From the NCBI GenBank assembly GCA_902802755.1, contig CADCNH010000011.1:1-35751 (forward strand): DNA of 35,751 nucleotides, given 5' to 3'. Position 1 is the stretch's first letter. Every line of letters starts with the position of its first letter. The notes beneath the pieces are model-generated. The model was not told the origin of the DNA, did no database searches, and saw nothing but the letters and a program-made list of their open reading frames with translations. Below, piece after piece: positions 16,327-23,672 of the stretch. Origin of the DNA: an uncultured Bacteroidota bacterium. GTDB lineage: Bacteria > Bacteroidota > Bacteroidia > Bacteroidales > WCHB1-69. The position numbers and the translations under genes were made by a program.

Positions 16327-16533
16327 TTATTTGATAACCTTACTTATCCATTTTCCGACTTTTCCCACAACGCAAGTTGATCCCGTCACCGCTCCTGAAA
16401 CTGCGGCAACTCCAACCCCAACCCAGTTGACCTGACCCGACTGACAGTATGAGGTTACACCAGCAACAGTTGCACCCCATGCGGCTGGTCTGCAAAACAC
16501 AATTGCGATGCCCCTGCGGGGTACCTTTCTCAT
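16327..16533 (-). pseudogene. Glycine-rich peptide tail joined to repeat copy F (truncated gene)
   Basis: An open frame of 68 residues. The first 16 residues (16533 to about 16486) are coded by element copy F. The remaining 52 residues are unique and hydrophobic, with small-residue spacing: WGATVAGVTSYC, then VGVGVAAVSGAVTGS, ending KVGKWISKVIK. The join falls exactly at the copy boundary, so the original 5' end has been replaced. The amphiphilic Gly/Ala-rich tail with a basic end resembles bacteriocin-type or membrane-active peptides, but this is resemblance only. It may no longer be expressed. Confidence 0.4.
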
Positions 16534-16600
16534 GCTCCGCTAACGGTCTGTCGCACTCCTTAGCGGAGTTTTACTCAATGAAGTTGTTCTTTCCCAACCA
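16487..16600 (+). ncRNA. Element copy F, truncated structured repeat
   Basis: The 3' half only, starting inside the type II loop (GGTCTGCAAAACAC). It lacks the promoter and left arms. The main hairpin is retained as CTCCGCTAA / TTAGCGGAG (16535-16568), with both arms changed together relative to the GTTCCGCCAAC / GTTGGCGGAAC of other copies. A degenerate terminator-like hairpin (AGTTTTACTCAATGAAGTTG) follows. It is probably a relic, not an active gene. Confidence 0.55.
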
Positions 16601-17189
16601 AAAGAGGTCAGGCATGTTGTATGATTGGCGTTGGGGTTTCATAGAGGTTCTGTTGTTTATTTGTTGTTAAATGCATGAAAGTGTGTGTGCCTTCATAATC
16701 AACACCATTGCTTCTCAACACTCCCATGACTATCACTCTGTGATATACCCAATCCTCGACTGAAACGGCTTCGTTTCACGGCGGCAGGGTTTGTGTTGCG
16801 GCGCATACGGTTCCCGCGCCGCGACCGTAATGGTGTAATGCCATCACCTATTGTTATTAACTCCCTGCGGGATATCGGGATGGATGCATCCTTTTTCCCC
16901 TATGACGAAACCCTGGACTACCATACTTGGCAGACTTTCGGCCTGCACATAATGGTGACATGCAAACTTATGGCAACACCAGCCCATTAGTGGCTGCGCA
17001 TTAGCCACGCCTACATGCGATGCGGATGCTGTGTGAATTGATAGGAGATGGTCACAACACTCTACCCCGTGAGCCATCACGTCATGTATGCTGCAGTTCT
17101 TACAAAAGAGTAGGCCGAGTTCCGTCTTGGAAGGTCTTAAAAGCTTTATAGCCAAGCAGGCAACAAGAGTAAAAGATAGATGCCTTGGC
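16601..17189. other. Gene-poor stretch with hairpins
   Basis: No convincing gene is seen. Two perfect hairpins are present: TGAAACG-GCTT-CGTTTCA (16761-16778) and GCGGCGC/GCGCCGC (16798-16822). Open frames on both strands (for example minus 16844-17155) have unusual His/Cys-rich composition and no recognisable domain; I treat them as non-coding. The stretch looks like decayed repeat or mobile sequence at the left edge of the accessory region. Confidence 0.4.
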
Positions 17190-17477
17190 CTAATACATTA
17201 AATAAATCAAAAATGAGAACAGGAGACTACCTCCAAAAAACAAATACATAAAGATTCCATTATTAGTTTCTAAAATATATATGTTTTTCACAAAGTATGC
17301 AAAAACACCAATAATACAAAACAATGCAATCAGCACATACATGGTTAACAATAGTAATTTGCGTTTTTTGTTAGGCTTTGAATCCTTCTCTAATTTGCGG
17401 AAAGTAGTCACCAGTGCAAGTATATATATCACCAGTGCAAATATTGTAAAACATCTCAAAACATTAACTATTTCCAT
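17190..17477 (-). CDS. Small three-span membrane protein
   Basis: A 95-residue protein with predicted membrane segments at about 8-27, 43-66 and 75-95, separated by basic loops (RKLEKDSKPNKKRKLL). No family is recognised. It is A+T-rich like the other small genes here and lies downstream of another small membrane protein and a lipoprotein on the same strand. Small membrane proteins beside bacteriocin genes are often immunity factors, but nothing here shows that. Confidence 0.5.
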   Translation of the reverse strand: MEIVNVLRCFTIFALVIYILALVTTFRKLEKDSKPNKKRKLLLLTMYVLIALFCIIGVFAYFVKNIYILETNNGIFMYLFFGGSLLFSFLIYLMY

Positions 17478-17533
17478 ATTATTATGTGTGTGTTGTGTGA
17501 ATTTGTCACTTTTTGGAGTAACTCAAAAACACC

Positions 17534-17767
17534 TCATTCTTCCTCGCGATTCTTTTTCTTCGGTGAAAAAGTCAAAAAAATTGCAAATCCAAAAATAATC
17601 AAGGTGAAACAGGTCTCAACTATAATTGTTGAAACAGGAAAGTCAACAGTCATTTCTTTAAGAGACATTTTAAAGACAAAATGAAAAAAAATCCCTATAA
17701 GTAAGAGCAAAATTAAACTTATTGACAAAATGACTATAAGAAGTTTCCGTTTTTTTGAGGGGTTCAT
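17534..17767 (-). CDS. Small two-span membrane protein
   Basis: A 77-residue protein: basic N-terminus MNPSKKRK, membrane segments at about 9-31 and 45-66, and charged tail SPKKKNREEE. No family is recognised. It starts 15 bp after the stop of the lipoprotein gene upstream (17783-18643) and is probably co-transcribed with it. Confidence 0.5.
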   Translation of the reverse strand: MNPSKKRKLLIVILSISLILLLLIGIFFHFVFKMSLKEMTVDFPVSTIIVETCFTLIIFGFAIFLTFSPKKKNREEE

Positions 17768-17782
17768 GTTTATTATTTTTAA

Positions 17783-18643
17783 TTAAAACCATCCATAAGT
17801 CTCACACTTTTTTACCCTATCATGATACAACTTTACTTGCCGGGCAATTGTTGCAGCATATATTGCAAAGGCTGCCGCTTCACAAATAGAAATAAATGGG
17901 CCAGTAGCAAGACATGATATCATCTTTGTTGTACGCAACACTGTCGTTGCCGACAAGTCAAGTGCCAAAATTCTGTATGCTCTTTCCTTGCAATCCTGCG
18001 GTTTTTCCTTACCTTGAAATTTACTTAGATTCAAGTAAATTGCAGCAGTAATAACTTCATCTTGTATTTCTTGAGACAGGTTAGAAAACGTTGTATAAGC
18101 CTCTTTAACATCCTCTTTGAGATAACCTACTTGTTGAGGAACAGCATGAAATTGGGGCGGTATCATTATTGGATCACTCCCTGCATCATAAGTGTAAGAC
18201 AACCAACCATTTTCATTAGAAGAAATAATAAAGCCATCTATATTACCACATAAAGTACAAAAAGATCCAAATAACGACCATGTCAGGTTCTCATCTCCTT
18301 GGTTATAGGCTTCATTTATCGCAGTCTCATAATATTCTATTTCATTTAGAATCTCTATGGTTAGTCCTCCTTTTCCCTCTTCGAACTCAACGGTCAGAAC
18401 TGGACGAATCTGATCGGCAATTTTATTAGTACTTTCAAACTTGCTTATTTCATATATATCTATGCCTGTCTCGTTTATAAGCCTATCTATTCCTTGCTCA
18501 AATTCTTCAATATTTTCGTATGTGTATGCTTTGTCAGATTTTCTATAATCATCATTCTGCCTGACAACCTCTTGCTTTTTACAACCCGTTAGGAAAAAAA
18601 CTATAGAAACGGCTATCAAAGTCAAATGTATTATTTTTTTCAT
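17783..18643 (-). CDS. Orphan lipoprotein with duplicated leader sequence
   Basis: A 286-residue protein. The start MKKIIHLTLIAVSIVFFLTGC has a clear lipobox (LTGC). An upstream in-frame ATG (18778) lies inside element copy A and is rejected. The mature protein is acidic and helical in its first part. It has a C-terminal hydrophobic stretch (MISCLATGPFISICEAAAFAIYAATIA) and ends KKCETYGWF. No family is recognised. The signal peptide and about 60 bp upstream closely match those of the lipoprotein at 19136-19804 and the fragment at 30556-30681, so the 5' end is part of a shared module. Confidence 0.7.
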   Translation of the reverse strand: MKKIIHLTLIAVSIVFFLTGCKKQEVVRQNDDYRKSDKAYTYENIEEFEQGIDRLINETGIDIYEISKFESTNKIADQIRPVLTVEFEEGKGGLTIEILNEIEYYETAINEAYNQGDENLTWSLFGSFCTLCGNIDGFIISSNENGWLSYTYDAGSDPIMIPPQFHAVPQQVGYLKEDVKEAYTTFSNLSQEIQDEVITAAIYLNLSKFQGKEKPQDCKERAYRILALDLSATTVLRTTKMISCLATGPFISICEAAAFAIYAATIARQVKLYHDRVKKCETYGWF

Positions 18644-18680
18644 TGTCTTAATCGTTTTGTTTGAAAACTCTGTTAATTCC

Positions 18681-18898
18681 TTTGTCATCCTGTCGCAAAA
18701 ATCACTATTTTTGCTGCTGGATTTTTTGTGCCATCGCGTGACAAACATCACGATATATACGACCTGAGGTGCTTGCAAGCAGGGATAATCGTTTTAGGTT
18801 CCAGCCCATGGCGATTTCCCTGCGGTGGCACCTTTTTCCGTTCCGCTAACGGTCGCGTGCACACGGTTAGCGGAACTTAACCCAAAAAGTTGTTTTTC
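18681..18898 (+). ncRNA. Element copy A: putative structured small RNA gene (type I loop)
   Basis: Promoter TTTG (18681-18684), 21-nt spacer, TATTTTTG (18706-18713); predicted RNA start near 18720. Closing arms are GTGCCA (18728-18733) and TGGCAC (18826-18831). Inside are GCAGGGA / TTTCCCTGC and ATCG / CGAT. The main hairpin GTTCCGCTAAC / GTTAGCGGAAC spans 18840-18876, differing from other copies by a paired T-A for C-G change. A terminator-like AACTT / AAGTT hairpin with TTTTT ends it at 18897. It lies upstream of, and divergent from, the lipoprotein gene at 17783. Confidence 0.62.
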
Positions 18899-18901
18899 TC
18901 C

Positions 18902-19132
18902 TTATAACATACTTACTTTGTTTTTTCTTTTTTTAAAAACCCTTATGGCATATAGTATCACATAAATGAATGGCATTAAAGGTATAATAAGTGACGAGAA
19001 AAACCATATAAAAGATTTTGCCTTACTGTTATTGTTTTTAATCTCTACGATTATAAGAAATAACAGAAAAATAAAGTATAGGCCAATAACGCAAAGGATT
19101 CCTATTGGTGGACTCGAACTAATGTAACTCAT
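18902..19132 (-). CDS. Small two-span membrane protein (PLDc_N-like layout)
   Basis: A 76-residue protein: membrane segments at about 8-29 and 39-64 with a short polar loop (EIKNNNSKAKS) and a basic tail RVFKKRKNKV. The SFIWFFSSLIIPLMPFIYVI segment recalls the PLDc_N two-helix family, often found as small regulators or immunity-like proteins next to toxins, but the match is only suggestive. It starts 3 bp after the stop of the upstream lipoprotein gene (19136-19804), so the two form an operon. Its stop lies 4 bp from the end of element copy A. Confidence 0.55.
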   Translation of the reverse strand: MSYISSSPPIGILCVIGLYFIFLLFLIIVEIKNNNSKAKSFIWFFSSLIIPLMPFIYVILYAIRVFKKRKNKVSML

Positions 19133-19135
19133 AAC

Positions 19136-19804
19136 TTAACATTCAAAATCGGTTAAACATATACAAAAAAAATCGCCCCATAAACATCCGCAGTCTGTTT
19201 CGCCTGTGTAGGTGGGAGTTCCACCACAAAATTCTTCCATCTCTTGTAACATATCTTTATTGCACCAGCTTTTACGGAAATGAATGCAGTAATATGTTTG
19301 TGTGTCTTGAGCTTGTGGTGCTTGCATAGTATACGGAATATTACCGATATTTTCATGATAGTACAGCATTGTAAAAGCTGTCCTAATTTTTTCGTTAATA
19401 TTCTCTGATACTCCTTCTATTGACGTATAGTCTTCTATAACATTGTTATTTAAATCTTCAAAAACAAACTTCTCTTCATCAAGATGAAGCACATATGTGT
19501 TTTTTTCATTGTTTACAATAACCTTATAGCCATTTTTGTCAATTTTTACATTATAATTATCGTTATTTCTTGAGATGACATTATATGTACAGTCATCTTC
19601 ACAGATTACTTTTATTATCTCAGCACTATTTAATAATTTCAGCATAAATGATGAACCAATAATATCGAGCAATGTATTTTCATTTAGTTGTATTTTTGTG
19701 GTATTATGTTCTTCATGATTTCGTTGATTTTCTTCTTTTTCACATCCTGTTGAGAAGAATCCCATAAAAACGGCTATCAAAGCCAAATATATTATCTTTT
19801 TCAT
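19136..19804 (-). CDS. Orphan lipoprotein with duplicated leader sequence
   Basis: A 222-residue protein starting MKKIIYLALIAVFMGFFSTGC (lipobox STGC). The mature part is rich in Asn/Glu strands (NYNVKIDKNGYKVIVNN) and ends in a Cys-rich tail: CIHFRKSWC, CGGTPTYTGETDCGCLWGDFFCIC, DFEC. The many Cys suggest a disulfide-bonded extracytoplasmic domain. No family is recognised. It pairs with the small membrane protein 18902-19132. The first 15 codons and upstream DNA match the gene at 17783, pointing to duplication of the 5' module with different bodies attached. Confidence 0.7.
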   Translation of the reverse strand: MKKIIYLALIAVFMGFFSTGCEKEENQRNHEEHNTTKIQLNENTLLDIIGSSFMLKLLNSAEIIKVICEDDCTYNVISRNNDNYNVKIDKNGYKVIVNNEKNTYVLHLDEEKFVFEDLNNNVIEDYTSIEGVSENINEKIRTAFTMLYYHENIGNIPYTMQAPQAQDTQTYYCIHFRKSWCNKDMLQEMEEFCGGTPTYTGETDCGCLWGDFFCICLTDFEC

Positions 19805-19843
19805 TGTCTTAATCGTTTTGTTCGTTATCAATATGTTTTTTTG

Positions 19844-20060
19844 TTGTCATCCTTTCACAAAATTCATTATTTTTGCCGTCGGATTTCTTGTGCCATTGCG
19901 AGACAAACATCACGATATACCGACCTAAGGTGTTTGCGAGCAGGGAATATCGGTTTTAGGTTCCAGCCCATGGCGATTTCCCTGCGGTGGCACCTTTTTC
20001 CGTTCCGCCAACTGTCGTGCGCATACAGTTGGCGGAACTTTACTCCAGCAAGTTGTTTTT
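19844..20060 (+). ncRNA. Element copy B: putative structured small RNA gene (type I loop)
   Basis: Promoter TTG (19844-19846), 21-nt spacer, TATTTTTG (19868-19875). Closing arms GTGCCA (19890-19895) / TGGCAC (19988-19993). Main hairpin 20002-20038, GTTCCGCCAACTGT / ACAGTTGGCGGAAC, is fully paired through positions that are mismatched in copies D and E. AACTT / AAGTT with TTTTT ends at 20060. The 3' flank (TACAAACTCACCATCATTTAA) is shared with copy E. Confidence 0.62.
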
Positions 20061-20090
20061 CCCTAATTTGTACAAACTCACCATCATTTA

Positions 20091-20183
20091 ACTCTTAATC
20101 TTGTAATCCCTTAATCCTATAATCACCTAACCCTCCTAACCATTCATCCTGTAATCCCGTAATCCTGTAATCCCGTAATCATC
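20091..20183. repeat. TAATCCYG tandem-word array
   Basis: Repeats of about nine bases (GTAATCCCG, GTAATCCTG, and ATAATC variants) follow element copy B. The same array follows copy E at 30971-31037. No gene or stable hairpin is visible. Confidence 0.75.
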
Positions 20184-20199
20184 TCATCTCCCCTCAAAA

Positions 20200-21330
20200 T
20201 TACCAGTTTTTCTCTATGGTTTCCTTATTTCCGGGAATAGTACTGTGAGCTTTCCGTATCAAAATAAAACCGTCAAACTGTCTGTGGATGTCAGGATACT
20301 CAATAGGGTCAATCATCTTGATGGCGATATCTTTTTTTTGTGCCATTAGTTCCTTGCGGATAAAGTTGGGGACATAGAGACAAAGATCTGTTGTTTCCTT
20401 GGAAGGAAGAATTACACTGTCGTTTAATATTACTTCAGCATTTACCAATTTGTTCTGGCTTATAAGTATCGAATATAGTTTCTTCCTGAATGGGGAGATC
20501 CTGTCGTTGTTGAGTTGCCATGCCAAGGACTTCGTTTCTGGACTATACTTGTAATACAGCAATTTCTCTTTGTTTGTATGTGTGTCACCATTAATAGCTA
20601 TATGTTTGCACTCTTGTTGATAGTGCCTGCATATATTCCTATACATTAAAGACTCCCTGATGTCAAAAGATTCTGTAAAATTCCCCATCAGGTGAGTAAG
20701 AAAAGCATAATCAGATGCAGATAAAGTTTTCCTATAGTCTTTCTTATGTTTATGAAAATGCTGTTTAAAAATCTTGAAATGCAAGGCAAATCCATCATTT
20801 TCAGATTTGTAGTCAGGCTTGTCAGTCTGTATCAAACTGTCTGTCTGGTATCTCATCTTTTGAATTGACTTTGGACAATTAGGATATAATTTCAAAAGGT
20901 CTCGAATGGTATATAGAACACTGTTTTCTTTACCATTCCTATCTATACAGAAAAACTGCAAAGAGGGTTCCTCTAACCGTATTTTGTACAAAGACATAAT
21001 AAGATTATAGGCATAAGGTCTTGTTTTGACAGGAGAGAAAAGCTTAAAGTAAGTTTTCAATGAGAGACTGTCCCCATGATCAACCAATTTTTTAACATAA
21101 AAATTAAATTGATAGGGTAATTCAATAAAAATGACAAGGGACTCATCTTTTTCTGAAGCATACTTTTTAACAATTTCCATCTCCACATCCTGAACCTCTT
21201 GTACAAAGTGTTTCTCCCCTAACATTAAAATCTCCCCTTTATTAAGTTTGGGCAGACTATCTAAGTAGCCTTGCCCATAACACAATATAGTGAGTGGAAA
21301 AATAAAAAAAGAAAGGATCCGGTGTCTCAT
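20200..21330 (-). CDS. Secreted EreA/ChaN-like fold protein
   Basis: A 376-residue protein with a short signal peptide (MRHRILSFFIFPLTILCYG). The mature start has MLGEKHFVQEVQDVE (Glu39, His41), similar to the L-G-E-x-H start of the erythromycin-esterase/ChaN/TraB superfamily. VIFIELPY and a later HIAINGDTHTNK strand fit the same fold. Members include macrolide esterases and haem-binding lipoproteins; I cannot tell which activity, if any, applies. The gene lies 12 bp downstream of the lipoprotein at 21343-22149 and is likely co-transcribed with it. Confidence 0.55.
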   Translation of the reverse strand: MRHRILSFFIFPLTILCYGQGYLDSLPKLNKGEILMLGEKHFVQEVQDVEMEIVKKYASEKDESLVIFIELPYQFNFYVKKLVDHGDSLSLKTYFKLFSPVKTRPYAYNLIMSLYKIRLEEPSLQFFCIDRNGKENSVLYTIRDLLKLYPNCPKSIQKMRYQTDSLIQTDKPDYKSENDGFALHFKIFKQHFHKHKKDYRKTLSASDYAFLTHLMGNFTESFDIRESLMYRNICRHYQQECKHIAINGDTHTNKEKLLYYKYSPETKSLAWQLNNDRISPFRKKLYSILISQNKLVNAEVILNDSVILPSKETTDLCLYVPNFIRKELMAQKKDIAIKMIDPIEYPDIHRQFDGFILIRKAHSTIPGNKETIEKNW

Positions 21331-21342
21331 AATTGATATATT

Positions 21343-22149
21343 TTAGCAGAACCACCATGGTATAAAAGTAAATGTTATGGCAGCAGACAAGGAGACTGCC
21401 CCTGCGTAACGATAAACATCTTTGCCATCTTCAATGACGATGCCATATAATTCGTTGATTTCTGGACCGAATGTCACAGCAATGTATTCTCCTAAAGCAT
21501 CAAATCTGCTGTAAACATCTTCCCATTTGCATTTTCCTTTCTCTTCATTAGGCAAAGTGGTGTGCCATAAATGCAAACTGTAACGATAGATGGCCATTGC
21601 GGATAATAAGCGCTCTTTCATAAAACTTGTGTAGTTTTGATTTTCCATAATAAAAGCTTCTGCATTTTTACTGGCGTAAATCTTGTCGGAATAATCTTCG
21701 TATTTTTCCATTTCTGTGAAAAAAGTATTTAACGTTTGTTTCTCCAGATTCGGAATGTTTTCAAGTTGATTAACAAAGTTAGATAAATAATTTCCGTCAT
21801 TATCAAATGCAAGAGGATAAAATTCATCCATAATGTGATGGAAAACATTGAGGTTTTGAATATTAAAACCCGTGTATAGGTTGAATCCTTCAATAAACTT
21901 CAAGGAATCATTATCCATATAACCGTTGCTTAAAATATTTGTGATTAGTTGATTGTGGATAAGTCCTGCTTCATCAAATGGATTATCTGGAAAACTGACG
22001 TCTAAAAAGTTCTTTCCCGAATTATTGTGTGTATTCATTGCTGATACTAACTGGCTTGTAATGTCACCTGTGTTTTCTTTATATTTTTGACAAGATGGTA
22101 TCATGAAACATACGATTGTTGATAATAAGAAGACAAATATTTTTTTCAT
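21343..22149 (-). CDS. Orphan lipoprotein, C-terminal hydrophobic tail
   Basis: A 268-residue protein starting MKKIFVFLLSTIVCFMIPSC (lipobox IPSC). The mature part is helical and acidic with no recognised domain (for example FLDVSFPDNPFDEAGLIHNQ, LIHNQ and LHLWHT segments). It ends in a hydrophobic stretch and WWFC (YAGAVSLSAAITFTFIPWWFC). An upstream in-frame ATG (22179) is less likely than 22149, where the signal peptide begins. It is probably the first gene of a pair with the EreA/ChaN-like gene. Element copy C lies about 50 bp upstream in divergent orientation. Confidence 0.68.
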   Translation of the reverse strand: MKKIFVFLLSTIVCFMIPSCQKYKENTGDITSQLVSAMNTHNNSGKNFLDVSFPDNPFDEAGLIHNQLITNILSNGYMDNDSLKFIEGFNLYTGFNIQNLNVFHHIMDEFYPLAFDNDGNYLSNFVNQLENIPNLEKQTLNTFFTEMEKYEDYSDKIYASKNAEAFIMENQNYTSFMKERLLSAMAIYRYSLHLWHTTLPNEEKGKCKWEDVYSRFDALGEYIAVTFGPEINELYGIVIEDGKDVYRYAGAVSLSAAITFTFIPWWFC

Positions 22150-22200
22150 TGTATTTATCATTTTGTATTTTGATTTCATTTGTTACTGTTGAATTATTCG

Positions 22201-22418
22201 TTTGTCATCCATAACAGAAAAAATGTATCTTTGCCTTCGGATTTTTTGTGCCATCGCGTGACAAACATCACGATATATACGACCTAAGGTGCTTGCGAGC
22301 AGGGAATATCGGTTTTAGGTTCCAGCCCATGGCGATTTCCCTGCGGGGCACCTGTTTCCGTTCCGCCAACGGCCGTGCGCACACGGTTGGCGGAACTTTA
22401 CTCCAGCAAGTTGTTTTT
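22201..22418 (+). ncRNA. Element copy C: putative structured small RNA gene (type I loop)
   Basis: Promoter TTTG (22201-22204), 21-nt spacer, TATCTTTG (22226-22233). Left closing arm GTGCCA (22248-22253); the right arm here is GGGCAC, so one outer pair is lost. CGTGA/TCACG forms a small first hairpin. Main hairpin GTTCCGCCAAC / GTTGGCGGAAC at 22360-22396. AACTT / AAGTT with TTTTT ends near 22418. The type I loop matches A and B, but the 3' flank matches D. Confidence 0.6.
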
Positions 22419-22533
22419 CCCTAATTTGCTCAAACAAGTCATTTCCAATCGTTTTGGTTTGTTCATAATTCAGTCAACGAAAATACAATTTTTTTTTTGA
22501 ATAACTAAATTCAAGTTGGTTTAAGTTCGCGCA
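22201..22533. repeat. Long direct repeat, left copy, bordering the RiPP cluster
   Basis: The element plus about 115 bp of 3' flank (GCTCAAACAAGTCATTTCC through AAGTTCGCGCA) is repeated at 28998-29332. Outside the type I/type II loop the two copies are nearly identical. They lie in the same orientation on either side of 22.6-28.9 kb, so homologous recombination between them would excise about 6.8 kb carrying the whole RiPP cluster. Confidence 0.8.
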
Positions 22534-22677
22534 AGTAAACGATATTTTTCTCGCTTCAATAAAAGCAAGATCAAATGAGTCATCCAAAGAATCAACGGCA
22601 ATGATCAGTTACGAAACCTGTCTCTCTGAGTTGTCCTTGAACCGTAGCTTTTTTCTCGTTCTATGTTGTTTAGTGTG

Positions 22678-23655
22678 CTACATTCCTAGTTCCAACTGGT
22701 TTTTGACCAACTCGTAATACTTACCTTTTTTAGCTGTCAACTCTTCATGAGTGCCTTGCTCAACAATTTGTCCGCTATCCAAGACAACTATTTTGTCCGC
22801 ATTCTTGACCGTGCTCAAACGATGCGCGATAATCACAACCGTTCGTCCCGAATAATATCTCTCCAGATTATTCATGATCTCTCTCTCATTTGTAGCGTCC
22901 AATGAGTTGGTTGCTTCGTCGAAAAACAGATAATCAGGATTTTTGTAAATCGCGCGTGCAATGAGAATCCGTTGTCTCTGCCCTCCGCTTATGGGCAGTC
23001 CCGTTTCTCCGATTTTGGTGTCCAGGTCCATGGGCATCGAGCTGATGAAATCCTGTAGGCATGACAGCTTTATGGCTTGCTCAAGGAGGTTCTGATTGAT
23101 ATTCTTTTCGTCTAACGTGATATTTTGTTTGATGCTTCCGCTGAATATGTAGCCGTTTTGCATAACCACCCCGCAGTGGCGTCGCCAATCGTCGCAATTT
23201 ATTCGGGAAATATCGTGATCACCTATGAGCAGTTCCCCTTTTGTGGGGAAATAAAAGCCCATCAATAGTTTCAGCAAGGTTGTCTTACCGCTTCCGCTAA
23301 CGCCGACAATAGCTGTGACTTGCTGATTATTGATTTTCAAGTTGATGTCATTGAGTACATTGCGACTTTTCGTTCCAGGGTATTTGAAATCTACATGTTC
23401 GAAAGAGATGTTAGCTTGTATTGATTCTTTTGGAACAGGATCCTTGTCTCCGTCGCTCTCTTTGGGATGCCCTGTTACCTCTTGAACTCGATTGTTTGAA
23501 AGTTTTGCATATTGAGCTTGTCTTGAAAATTTCAACAATTGATTGATGGGACTAGTAATCTGCCCTAAAAGGAAACTTATGGTCATCATTGTCCCGATAG
23601 TCATTTGATCATTGACAACCAAAAAGGCGCAGATTCCTGTAACAAACAAATCCAT
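22678..23655 (-). CDS. Peptidase-containing ABC exporter, C-terminal part (frameshifted)
   Basis: 325 residues in the shifted frame: the last membrane segment of the transporter, then a complete ATPase domain. Walker A is GVSGSGKTTLL, the ABC signature ISGGQRQRI, Walker B DYLFFDEATNSLD, and the H-loop IIAHR. The apparent ATG at 23655 is internal to the original gene. With one extra T in the T7 run near 23683-23689 (minus strand) the frame joins smoothly to the upstream part, reading KHFFSEGIGFIDNVMDLFVTG. The combined protein would be 727 residues, the usual size of such exporters. It may be a pseudogene, a homopolymer sequencing error or a slippage site. Confidence 0.85.
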   Translation of the reverse strand: MDLFVTGICAFLVVNDQMTIGTMMTISFLLGQITSPINQLLKFSRQAQYAKLSNNRVQEVTGHPKESDGDKDPVPKESIQANISFEHVDFKYPGTKSRNVLNDINLKINNQQVTAIVGVSGSGKTTLLKLLMGFYFPTKGELLIGDHDISRINCDDWRRHCGVVMQNGYIFSGSIKQNITLDEKNINQNLLEQAIKLSCLQDFISSMPMDLDTKIGETGLPISGGQRQRILIARAIYKNPDYLFFDEATNSLDATNEREIMNNLERYYSGRTVVIIAHRLSTVKNADKIVVLDSGQIVEQGTHEELTAKKGKYYELVKNQLELGM

Positions 23656-23672
23656 TACATTGTCAATAAACC

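Noticed and set aside
16844..17155. 103-codon minus-strand frame, His/Cys-rich
   Set aside because: Odd composition, no domain, hairpin-rich DNA and no promoter; probably non-coding relic.
17783..18778. Longer start for the lipoprotein at 18778
   Set aside because: The extra 45 codons lie in element copy A and its flank and would bury the signal peptide; MKKIIHL at 18643 gives a proper lipobox.
22534..22677. Possible coding tail after the exporter stop (minus strand)
   Set aside because: A short start-less frame only, running into the direct repeat; nothing recognisable.
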